Shown piece after piece: positions 43,556 to 51,118 of a stretch of 64,000 nucleotides of DNA. The notes under the pieces are model-generated. The model saw only the letters and a program-made list of their open reading frames with translations, did no database searches and had not been told where the DNA came from. Numbering within the stretch: the stretch's first letter is position 1; every line of letters starts with the position of its first letter. Both the position numbers and the translations under genes were made by a program. Origin of the DNA: Paenibacillus sp. NFR01 (GTDB taxonomy: Bacteria; Bacillota; Bacilli; Paenibacillales; Paenibacillaceae); assembly GCF_900111565.1 (NCBI RefSeq), contig NZ_FOIK01000002.1, positions 248,001 through 312,000 on the forward strand, in the 5' to 3' direction.

Positions 43556-43708
43556 TTAGTGCCAGATCCCCATAATCCAGCCGATCACCGAGATCCACAG
43601 CGGAATGCTGAGCAGAATTCCCCAGACCAGCCCGGCGGCAATGTTGCCTTCCGCTGGCCGTGTTACCGCCTCCTGTTTGAGCGGCAGTCTCAATTCTTCT
43701 TGTTCCAT
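43556..43708 (-). CDS. Small single-span membrane protein
   Basis: This 50-residue protein starts MEQEELRLPLKQEA with TAGGAGGGG eight bases upstream of the ATG at 43708. The first 22 residues are charged and polar; residues 24-48 form one hydrophobic segment, GLVWGILLSIPLWISVIGWI, ending WH. It has no recognised family. It converges with the ABC-F gene and is followed by that gene's terminator. The strong ribosome site supports real translation. Function unknown. Confidence 0.65.
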   Translation of the reverse strand: MEQEELRLPLKQEAVTRPAEGNIAAGLVWGILLSIPLWISVIGWIMGIWH

Positions 43709-43847
43709 GCGATCCCCTCCTAAAATTCTTATCGTCACAGCAGAGGAATTAGTGTAGACCACGTGGGCAAAAAGTTCTAATTGGATTCGGATAAGCGATA
43801 AATAAGCTGCGGATCTGCCATGCAAGGGCTTACATTATTCAATTAAC

Positions 43848-43882
43848 CAAAAACGGCAGCCTTCAAAAAGTGAAGCCGCCGT
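43848..43882 (-). terminator. Likely terminator after the NUDIX gene
   Basis: ACGGC-GC-TTCA pairs with TGAA-GC-GCCGT around AAAAG with two bulges. An A-run at 43849-43853 gives the minus-strand T-tail. Confidence 0.7.
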
Positions 43883-43914
43883 CCTCCGCTTACACCTCTA
43901 TCTTATGCAGAAGG

Positions 43915-44532
43915 CTAGTCCACGATGACATTTTTTTGCGGGTCCAGCAGAAATTCGAACATCAGGCGGATCTGTGCTTCGGTATTGCGCTCCAGCGACA
44001 GCTCAGGCAGCGCGTCTTCGGCAAAAAAAGCGACGCCGTCCGTCTCCAGTCCTTCCGCAGCTTCACCGCCGGTAATCCGGCACAATATAAACATTTTGTA
44101 GATGTGGTAAGGCTCCGGCGGATGTCCGTGAAATTTCTTGTCCAGCACCGCCAGCAAGGAGACCGCTTCCGTCAGGTAACCGGATTCTTCGCGAATTTCC
44201 TTTACCGCGATTTCTTTAGGGGACAAGCCGATATCGGCCCAGCCGCCCGGAAGCGCCCATTTCCCGTCCAGCTTCTCGCGCACCATCAGGATTTTCCCGT
44301 CCTGGAACACGACGCCGCGGATATCAACCTTAGGTGTGCAATACCCTTTATCGGAGGCAAAGGCCAGCCGGATGCGTTCCTTGCTCTCAAACGTGTAGTT
44401 GGCCAAAATATCGACGCTCAGCTCCCGCAGCGCCTCATACCGTTCGATATCATACACATCTTTGCCGTAGGTGAGTCCGCTTTGCGCGATCGCTTGAATC
44501 TCCTTCGCCCAGGTCAGCCATTTCTCCTCCAT
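43915..44532 (-). CDS. NUDIX hydrolase with N-terminal NUDIX_N_2 domain
   Basis: This 205-residue protein has an N-terminal helical domain (residues 1-58, EKWLTWAKEIQAIAQSGLTY), then the NUDIX fold. The NUDIX box is GGWADIGLSPKEIAVKEIRE-ESGY, which keeps the catalytic REIxEE glutamates (here IREES). Proteins of this layout hydrolyse ADP-ribose or nucleotide-linked compounds; the substrate is not known. An AGGAGG site precedes the ATG. It follows the Trm11-like gene by 21 bp on the same strand, so the two are probably co-transcribed. Confidence 0.85.
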   Translation of the reverse strand: MEEKWLTWAKEIQAIAQSGLTYGKDVYDIERYEALRELSVDILANYTFESKERIRLAFASDKGYCTPKVDIRGVVFQDGKILMVREKLDGKWALPGGWADIGLSPKEIAVKEIREESGYLTEAVSLLAVLDKKFHGHPPEPYHIYKMFILCRITGGEAAEGLETDGVAFFAEDALPELSLERNTEAQIRLMFEFLLDPQKNVIVD

Positions 44533-44553
44533 GCTGCACAGCCTCCTTTGGTT

Positions 44554-45555
44554 CTATTGACAAAGCATAATATGCCGGGAAAACGAGCCTTTTCTGGCGA
44601 CGCAGCGGTCCACAATCGCAAAACCGGCGGCGGATATCATCTCATCGACGGCTTCGATGGCAAATATCAGCACACGGCTGGCAATCCGGCGGGCATGCAC
44701 CAGAAGGGACAGCTGCTCTTCCGGCGTAATCCGTGAATACAAGTTGTAAGGCATATCGAGAAACGCCACATCATAATGATCCTCAATGTCGGCGATGTCC
44801 CCCAGCGTTACTTCGGCGTCGAAGCCGAAATGGGCAATATTCGTCCGGGCTCCCCGCGCGATCAGCGGGTTGATGTCCCGGCCGACGATGTCGATACCCA
44901 TAGACAACGCCTCGACCAATACCGTTCCGATACCGCAGCACGGGTCGATGGCCTTAATGCCTTCAGGCCTAGGAATAGCCATGTTAACCGCTGCCCGGGA
45001 CACCCGGGTACTAAGTGCAATCGAATAGCTTTGCGGCTTCCGCATTTGGCGCAGCCATGTCGCATTGTTTTTATGATACACGCCGAAATACCAGCGGCCG
45101 CCGATGGTGGCAAGGCCATAAATCCGCTGCGGGCGTTTCACGTCTGCTTCCCCTTCGATGCGCAACCCGATTTCCCGTTCAATGGCTCTCCGGCCGTCAT
45201 AGTCGATCTTGTCTTCGGCGGCTAAATCGCTGGATCGCACGCAGATGACTTTGAACGTTTGACCCTCAACATCCACTTGTTCGGTCTGCCGGTAGATCTC
45301 CTCCAGCGTGTCCGCTTCATACATGACATCTATCCGCTCCTTGATGAACGGACTGCGGCTGACTCCTACGGCAATCGGGCTGGCAAACAACGTCGGCGGC
45401 GTCTCGGCCCGTTCGAACAGGCAGCGCAGCTCCATGCCGCAGAGGGATTCTTCATCCGGAGTACAAGTATAAGTGTAAATATAATTCGCCGGAGCGGAAA
45501 AGGGGTTTAGCGGCTCCGGATGGGTATTCATTTCGTTTGGCTCAATTGCCGGCAT
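44554..45555 (-). CDS. TRM11-family SAM-dependent RNA methyltransferase
   Basis: This 333-residue protein has an N-terminal THUMP-like or related RNA-binding part (residues about 1-175), followed by a Rossmann methyltransferase domain. SAM-binding motif I is IDPCCGIGTVLVEALSMG, and the catalytic motif IV is FLDMPYNLYS, a variant of D/N-P-P-Y in which Met replaces the first Pro. Trm11-type enzymes methylate guanine N2 in tRNA; the exact RNA target is unknown. It shares its short upstream region with the divergent dipeptidase gene. Confidence 0.78.
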   Translation of the reverse strand: MPAIEPNEMNTHPEPLNPFSAPANYIYTYTCTPDEESLCGMELRCLFERAETPPTLFASPIAVGVSRSPFIKERIDVMYEADTLEEIYRQTEQVDVEGQTFKVICVRSSDLAAEDKIDYDGRRAIEREIGLRIEGEADVKRPQRIYGLATIGGRWYFGVYHKNNATWLRQMRKPQSYSIALSTRVSRAAVNMAIPRPEGIKAIDPCCGIGTVLVEALSMGIDIVGRDINPLIARGARTNIAHFGFDAEVTLGDIADIEDHYDVAFLDMPYNLYSRITPEEQLSLLVHARRIASRVLIFAIEAVDEMISAAGFAIVDRCVARKGSFSRHIMLCQ

Positions 45556-45685
45556 TCGTATTCGCTCCTATGGCTGCTCTCATAAATTCCCGGCATTAGC
45601 CGGGCAGGGTTAGTCTATCACGCCGGCCGGCACGTAGGCAACCCGCAGGCATGCCGTAGCGCCCGATCCGCCTCTGCGCTTTTTT

Positions 45686-45714
45686 TTGATACATGGTCAA
45701 TTCTTCAGTATAAT
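45686..45714 (+). promoter_or_regulatory. Near-consensus sigma-A promoter of the dipeptidase gene
   Basis: TTGATA and TATAAT are separated by 17 bp, giving a start near 45721, about 34 nt before the ATG. Confidence 0.85.
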
Positions 45715-45754
45715 GTATAGAATACGCAAATTGCCAAGGAGGTACATAATCAAC

Positions 45755-47110
45755 ATGTCCTATGAAGCTTATTTTCAGGCTGAACGTGAAGCTCAGCTTG
45801 CCGAACTGAAGGAATGGCTAGCCATCCCGAGCATCTCCGCTTTATCCGCCCATAAAAACGATGTATTGGCTGCAGCCGAATGGCTGGCGGAAACTTTGAA
45901 ACGTGCCGGTCTGGAAAACATCAAAATTCACCCTACAGCCGGTCACCCGGTCGTATACGCCGATTATCTGCATGCGCCGGGCAAACCGACGGTCCTTGTC
46001 TATGGACATTATGACGTCCAACCCGTTGACCCGCTTAACCTGTGGACGACGCCTCCGTTTGAACCGGACATCCGTGACGGCAAACTGTATGCGCGCGGTG
46101 CCACCGACGACAAGGGACAAGTCTTCATGCACATCAAAGCGATTGAAGCGATCTTGAAGCAGGAAGGAACGCTGCCGGTCAACATCAAGCTGTGTATCGA
46201 AGGCGAAGAAGAAATCAGCAGCATCCATCTGCCGGAATTCCTGGAGCAGCATAAAGACCTGCTGGCCGCGGATGCTGTGCTCGTCTCCGATACTGCCCTG
46301 CTTGAACGGGGCCGGCCGGCGATCTGCACCGGGCTTCGCGGTTTGGCTGAGCTTGAGGTTCATGTGACCACAGCATCAACGGATCTGCACTCCGGCTCTT
46401 ATGGCGGCGCCGTACCGAACGCACTGCATGCGATCGTATCGCTGCTCAGCTCGCTGCATGACGACAAAGGCCGCGTAGCGGTGGAAGGCTTCTATGATGG
46501 CGTTCCGGAGCTGTCCGCACTGATGCGCGAAGAGTTCGCCAAACAAGGCGTCGACGAGAACAAAATCAGAGAAAGCCTGGGACTGGATTCCCTCTACGGC
46601 GAAGAAGGCTATAGCTTCGTAGAACGCGTAGGGGCGCGTCCGACACTGGAGCTGAACGGCGTATACGGCGGCTTCCAGGGCGAGGGCAGCAAGACGGTCA
46701 TCCCGAAAGAAGCCCACGCCAAGATCACCTGCCGCCTTGTCGGCGACCAGGACCCGCAGCATGTGCTCAATGCGGTTGAAGCCCACTTGCGGGCCCATAT
46801 CCAATCCGGCGCCAAAGTGCATATCAAACAAATGGGCAAAGCAAAGGCGTTCAACATTGATCCTTCGCTGCCGATTCTGCAAACCGCGGCCGATGCTTAC
46901 GGCAAGGTGTACGGTACCCGCGCCCTCTTTACCAAAGACGGCGGCTCCATTCCGATCATGGCCAGCTTCTCCCGTATCCTGGAGGTTCCGGTCGTTCTGA
47001 TGGGCTTCGGACTTGACGACGAAAACCTGCATGCGCCTAACGAGCATTTCAACCTGGAGAACTTCGACAAAGGCCTGCTGACCATCGTCGAATTCCTCAA
47101 GACGCTTTAA
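45755..47110 (+). CDS. M20-family dipeptidase
   Basis: This 451-residue zinc peptidase starts at MSYEAYFQAEREA (ATG 45755, AAGGAGG upstream; the longer frame begins inside the promoter). Metal and catalytic residues are in VLVYGHYDVQPVDPLNLW, RGATDDKGQ and IEGEEEISS. A dimerisation domain occupies about residues 185-350. The end has GGSIPIMASFSRIL and the last His ligand in DDENLHAPNEHF. It acts in the cytosol on dipeptides or related amides. It is monocistronic, with its own near-consensus promoter and terminator. Confidence 0.92.
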   Translation: MSYEAYFQAEREAQLAELKEWLAIPSISALSAHKNDVLAAAEWLAETLKRAGLENIKIHPTAGHPVVYADYLHAPGKPTVLVYGHYDVQPVDPLNLWTTPPFEPDIRDGKLYARGATDDKGQVFMHIKAIEAILKQEGTLPVNIKLCIEGEEEISSIHLPEFLEQHKDLLAADAVLVSDTALLERGRPAICTGLRGLAELEVHVTTASTDLHSGSYGGAVPNALHAIVSLLSSLHDDKGRVAVEGFYDGVPELSALMREEFAKQGVDENKIRESLGLDSLYGEEGYSFVERVGARPTLELNGVYGGFQGEGSKTVIPKEAHAKITCRLVGDQDPQHVLNAVEAHLRAHIQSGAKVHIKQMGKAKAFNIDPSLPILQTAADAYGKVYGTRALFTKDGGSIPIMASFSRILEVPVVLMGFGLDDENLHAPNEHFNLENFDKGLLTIVEFLKTL

Positions 47111-47126
47111 TCCCTAGAACATAAAA

Positions 47127-47169
47127 AGCAGCGATCCTCGGCAATTTGGCCGGGAGCGCTGCTTTTTTT
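47127..47169 (+). terminator. Rho-independent terminator after the dipeptidase gene
   Basis: AGCAGCG pairs with CGCTGCT, with inner CCTCGGC/GGCCGGG pairing, followed by seven Ts. Confidence 0.88.
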
Positions 47170-47225
47170 GCTGTGGGCAAACAAATAAAAAAACCCTTGA
47201 TGCTCAAGGATTTCGAAATTCAATA

Positions 47226-47299
47226 TGGAGCGGGTGATGGGAATCGAACCCACGCTATCAGCTTGGAAGGCTGAAGTTCTACCATTGAACTACACCCGC
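47226..47299 (-). tRNA. tRNA-Gly (anticodon TCC)
   Basis: Read on the minus strand, the 74-nt sequence starts GCGGGTGTAGTTCAATGG and ends with an encoded CCA. The acceptor stem GCGGGTG pairs with CACCCGC, the anticodon loop is CTTCCAA within TCAGC/GCTGA, and the T-arm contains GGTTCGATTCC. The anticodon TCC reads GGA and GGG glycine codons. Confidence 0.97.
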
Positions 47300-47331
47300 A
47301 ATGCTAAAAACGTAAACGGAAGACAAAAGTA

Positions 47332-47361
47332 ATTTTAGCATTCCCGCAGAATAAATGTCAA
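47332..47361 (-). promoter_or_regulatory. Promoter of tRNA-Gly
   Basis: On the minus strand TTGACA (47356-47361) and TAAAAT (47332-47337) are separated by 18 bp, 32 bp upstream of the mature 5' end. Confidence 0.8.
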
Positions 47362-47382
47362 CCTGGTGTAAAGGAATGACGG

Positions 47383-49506
47383 TTATGAGTGCAAGCCCTG
47401 CAGCGGCTTCAAAAACGCCGACTCGAATTCAAACGCCTTGACCGGCTTGCTGAACAGATACCCTTGCGCTTCATGGCATTGCTGCTCACGCAGGAAATCC
47501 AGCTGCTCCTTGTTCTCCACGCCTTCGGCCGTTACCTTCAGCTTCAAGTGATGGGCCATCGAAGTAATGGTCGATACAATGGCCGCATTGTTGCTGTCCT
47601 CCATCACCTCGGAGACAAACGAACGGTCGATCTTAAGCCGGTCGATCGGCATATTCTTGAGATAATGCAATGAGCTGTAGCCTGTACCGAAATCGTCGAT
47701 GCTGATGAACACGCCGATCCGTTTAAGCCGGTTCAGCTGGTCGAAAGCCGTCTCTTTGTCCAGCGTCATGCTCTCCGTGATCTCCAGATCGACGTACCTC
47801 GGATCGAGGCCGATTTCATCCAGAATCGCGGCGATTTTGCCGTCGAGGTTCGGCTGCAGGAACTGCCGCATCGATAAATTGATCGAAACGCAAATCGGCT
47901 GGTATCCCGCATCCTGCCATTGCTTGTTCTGAAGTATGGCCGTACGCAGCACCCATTCTCCGATCGGCACGATCAGTCCGCTTTCTTCCGCGACCGGAAT
48001 AAATTCCACCGGAGACACATTTCCCCGCTTCGGATGGTTCCAGCGCAGGAGCGCCTCCATCCCGACAATTTCTTCGGTTACCAGTTCCACCTGCGGCTGG
48101 TACACCAGATAAAACTCGTTGTTCTCCAGTGCGCGCCGCAGATCATTCTCCAGCTTCAGCCGCTCCTTGGCTTTGGTCTGCATCGCCGGAACATACCGGC
48201 GGAACTCGACGCCTTGCCCCTTGGCATTATGGACCGCGGTATCGGCATTCTGTATCAATTGCTCCGCCGTATCTCCGTCCCCCGGAAAAATGCTCATGCC
48301 AAGGCTGAGCGACAGATGATACTCCCCGGAATCCATACTGACCGGCGTTTCGAACAGCTGCAGCAGATCCACTACCCGGTCATGGCAGCTCTCGATGCTG
48401 GTGCGCTGCGTAATCAGGAACCCGAATTCATCGCCGCCCATGCTGTAGAGCCCTTCATTGCCGCGGACGACCCCGGCAATCCGCTGTGCGACCAACGTCA
48501 GCATCTGGTCTCCGGCAACGTAGCCGAGCGAGTCGTTGATATTTTTGAAATGATTGATGTTTAGGATAACGAGCGCGGAGTAGCTGTTCCCCGTTTTTTT
48601 GACGCCCTGCATCACGATTTCGTCGACCTGCTGCAAAAGACGTCTGCGGTTCGGCAGCCCGGTCAACTCATCGTGGTAGGCCAAATAGTTTATCCGAGCT
48701 TCCGCCTGCTGGTTCTCATGATACGGCTCTTCAATTGTCAGACGGTAGATCCCGGTCAGCATTAAATAATAAGCTACTGTAGTGCTCAGCATCCCGAACA
48801 GATAATCGGCATCGCCGACGCTGAACAGGTTCATAAAGAAGACCTGTCCAAGCGCGAAAAAGATGAGCGCGCGGATAATGATCAGCAGCGACGCCGACTT
48901 TTCCCGTTTTCCCGGATAAACGATAATGCCTACGCTTAGCAAATAAACGAACAGCACCGCCATATCGGCTATATGCTTAACAGTGTCCAGCCAGGCAGTC
49001 CCGTTGTCGCCATCAACCAAATAATGCCCGAACATGATCGCCGCAAGTGTCAGTACAATAAGCGGAATGGATACTGCATATACTCTCTTCTTGCCGGATA
49101 CCGATACCGGCTGATCTTCTCCGCTAAAAATAAACAAAATTCCCAGCGCGCTTGCCAAACGCGAAAACGTCAGCAACCACAGCGACTGGTCCGTTCCGAT
49201 ATAAGTCGAAATCACCGGTATATCCACGAAGCTGAGCGTATGTAAAAAATCGAACAAACACACACCCAGGAATAAGGCCGAGGTATATAATCTGGCTTTG
49301 GATAATTTATCGGAGAAAAATAGCCAGCCTTGCGCAAACACGGCAAAACCGAGTGCGATATTACAACAGCCGACTATAAGATACAGCGCCAGCAGCGCGT
49401 CCTGATTCTCAATTTGGCCCAGCGTGGTCCGAAAAATTTGAATCAGAAGAAATAGCGCAGCCCCGATGACAGCCGCATGTATGGTTTTTTTCTCTTCTTG
49501 TCTCAT
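47383..49506 (-). CDS. Membrane-bound GGDEF-EAL protein (cyclic di-GMP turnover)
   Basis: This 707-residue protein has seven or eight N-terminal membrane spans (about residues 10-255) with FDFLHTLSF, which fits the MASE3-type sensor. The GGDEF domain (about 270-430) keeps the active-site loop MGGDEF and a NINHFKNINDSLGYVAGD core. The EAL domain (about 445-700) keeps MEALLRW, DDFGTGYSSLHYLK and KIDRSFV, the residues needed for phosphodiesterase activity. Either activity is possible. It lies alone, downstream of the tRNA gene on the same strand. Confidence 0.92.
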   Translation of the reverse strand: MRQEEKKTIHAAVIGAALFLLIQIFRTTLGQIENQDALLALYLIVGCCNIALGFAVFAQGWLFFSDKLSKARLYTSALFLGVCLFDFLHTLSFVDIPVISTYIGTDQSLWLLTFSRLASALGILFIFSGEDQPVSVSGKKRVYAVSIPLIVLTLAAIMFGHYLVDGDNGTAWLDTVKHIADMAVLFVYLLSVGIIVYPGKREKSASLLIIIRALIFFALGQVFFMNLFSVGDADYLFGMLSTTVAYYLMLTGIYRLTIEEPYHENQQAEARINYLAYHDELTGLPNRRRLLQQVDEIVMQGVKKTGNSYSALVILNINHFKNINDSLGYVAGDQMLTLVAQRIAGVVRGNEGLYSMGGDEFGFLITQRTSIESCHDRVVDLLQLFETPVSMDSGEYHLSLSLGMSIFPGDGDTAEQLIQNADTAVHNAKGQGVEFRRYVPAMQTKAKERLKLENDLRRALENNEFYLVYQPQVELVTEEIVGMEALLRWNHPKRGNVSPVEFIPVAEESGLIVPIGEWVLRTAILQNKQWQDAGYQPICVSINLSMRQFLQPNLDGKIAAILDEIGLDPRYVDLEITESMTLDKETAFDQLNRLKRIGVFISIDDFGTGYSSLHYLKNMPIDRLKIDRSFVSEVMEDSNNAAIVSTITSMAHHLKLKVTAEGVENKEQLDFLREQQCHEAQGYLFSKPVKAFEFESAFLKPLQGLHS

Positions 49507-49624
49507 AAATCCCTCGCGTCAGTAAGTGGTATCAACATTATACGATGAATGCTTTGAATTCTCTGTAATATTTATCGGCAAAAACCTCCAGTAAAGTTAC
49601 ATTCACCGCAAGACATAAGCGAAG

Positions 49625-49661
49625 AAAAAGCACCACCTCTTCAGAGAAGAGGTCGGTGCTT
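49625..49661 (-). terminator. Rho-independent terminator after the aldolase-like gene
   Basis: AAGCACC-CCTCTTC pairs with GAAGAGG-GGTGCTT; an A-run at 49625-49629 gives the minus-strand T-tail. Confidence 0.9.
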
Positions 49662-49674
49662 GTCAATCGGCCGC

Positions 49675-50634
49675 TCAATTGTTACCGAAGTTGACTTCAG
49701 GTGTCGTCAATTTATCATAGAAATCGACGGAATTGTCCTTATCCTCCGAAGCGCGCAGTGCCATCGCCGAACGCGGATGCTCGTCCAGCGTGCCTGTGAT
49801 CATATAAGGGATGATATAACCCCATTCAACCTTCGCGCGCAGCGGTACCATCAGCTGATCCAGAATCTCCAGCACAGGCCGGAGCGTATATTTCGCATTT
49901 TTCAGATGGGTCACCAAAAGTTCCGTCGGGCAATTGCCCGCCGCGCGCCCCATACCGTAGCAGGAAGCATCCAGCAGCTCCACGCCCAGCTCTTCGGCAA
50001 TCAGCGTGTTGGAGAAAGCGAGCTGCATGTTGTTGTGGGTATGGATGCCGAGCCGTTTGTTCGGTAAATGCGTTTTGAACTTGTCGACCAGATAGCGGAT
50101 GTCGTTGTGGTCCAAGCTGCCGTAGGAATCAACGATATACACCACGTCCACGACGCTCTCACGGATCATCTCGAACGCTTCCAGCAGTTCGTTCTCCATC
50201 ACGTTGGACAAAGCCATAATATTCAGCGTCGTCTCATAGCCGCGGTTATGGAACGTCTCCACCAGCTCCAGCGCTTTGTCCACATCCTTAATGTATGTGG
50301 CAACACGGATCAGGTCCAGCATGCTCTCTTCGCGCGGTAAAATATCGCTTTCGTCCACGCGGCCGATATCCACCAGCGCCGACAGCTTGGTCGCGCCCTT
50401 CTGCGGAATGACCTTGCGCAGGAAATCATCGTTCAAAAAACGCCATGGCCCGGCGCTGTCAGCCCCCTTCAGCAATTTCGGCGAATTTTTATAACCGATT
50501 TCCATATATTCAACGCCGGCTTCGTTCAGTCCGGCATAAAGCTTTTGCACGAATTCGATGCTAAAATCCCAGTTGTTGACCAATCCCCCGTCTCGAATGG
50601 TGCAGTCGACAATTTTACTGTGGCTCGTTTTCAC
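49675..50634 (-). CDS. DRE-TIM metallolyase (HMGL-like aldolase-domain protein)
   Basis: This 319-residue TIM-barrel protein is of the HMG-CoA lyase/homocitrate synthase/4-hydroxy-2-oxovalerate aldolase superfamily. The metal-binding motif is in VDCTIRDGGLVNNWDF, where Ile replaces the usual middle residue of D-x-R-D-G. The second metal site is LGIHTHNNMQLAFSN, and EYMEIGYKNS and SCYGMGRAAGNCPTELL are conserved. It is close to the 4-hydroxy-2-oxovalerate aldolase branch, but no pathway partner lies nearby. The reaction is therefore open. It is monocistronic, divergent from the feo operon. Confidence 0.75.
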   Translation of the reverse strand: MKTSHSKIVDCTIRDGGLVNNWDFSIEFVQKLYAGLNEAGVEYMEIGYKNSPKLLKGADSAGPWRFLNDDFLRKVIPQKGATKLSALVDIGRVDESDILPREESMLDLIRVATYIKDVDKALELVETFHNRGYETTLNIMALSNVMENELLEAFEMIRESVVDVVYIVDSYGSLDHNDIRYLVDKFKTHLPNKRLGIHTHNNMQLAFSNTLIAEELGVELLDASCYGMGRAAGNCPTELLVTHLKNAKYTLRPVLEILDQLMVPLRAKVEWGYIIPYMITGTLDEHPRSAMALRASEDKDNSVDFYDKLTTPEVNFGNN

Positions 50635-50836
50635 GTCATGTTCTCCCTTCGAAATTTCCTTTCATTAAATATCCGGAAATCTGGCGTAATGTTCATCATC
50701 GTACAATCATACTTTAGTCATGAATATAATGTAAAGAAATTTTCAGAATTATTCCATAGCTAGTTCCTTAAAATTTGATATTATGATATAGATCACAGTT
50801 TTGCGTTGAACAAAATGCTACGCTCAAGAAAATAAT

Positions 50837-50851
50837 TGAGATTGATTATCA
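50837..50851 (+). promoter_or_regulatory. Fur box of the feo operon
   Basis: TGAGATT-G-ATTATCA matches the 7-1-7 consensus TGATAAT-N-ATTATCA at 12 of 14 positions. It lies 25 bp before the feoA start, where Fur would block transcription when iron is plentiful. Confidence 0.75.
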
Positions 50852-50875
50852 GTCTCTATATCGGAGGGATTACCC

Positions 50876-51118
50876 ATGGCTTCTTCACACTGCTCCCTGC
50901 TGCGCCTGCAACCGGGCTCTGCCGGCTCGATCCTTAGAATTGAAGGAATGAATCCCATTCTGCAGCGGCGCCTGGCTGATCTCGGAGTGTCTGAGGGCGT
51001 CATGATCCGTCTGAAAGGCAAAGGCCCGTTTCTCGGACCTGTGACGCTGGAATGCAACGGCCAGCTATTCGCCATCCGACGGAAAGAAGCTTCCCAAATT
51101 GAGGTGAACGTATCGTGA
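50876..51118 (+). CDS. feoA: Ferrous iron transport protein FeoA
   Basis: This 80-residue cytosolic protein of SH3-like fold supports FeoB in ferrous iron uptake. It shows LRLQPGSAGSILRIEG, the LQRRLADLGVSEGVMI core and a C-terminal FAIRRKEASQIEV. A TCGGAGGGA site precedes the ATG. The stop overlaps the FeoB start by 4 bp. The operon is under a Fur box. Confidence 0.92.
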   Translation: MASSHCSLLRLQPGSAGSILRIEGMNPILQRRLADLGVSEGVMIRLKGKGPFLGPVTLECNGQLFAIRRKEASQIEVNVS

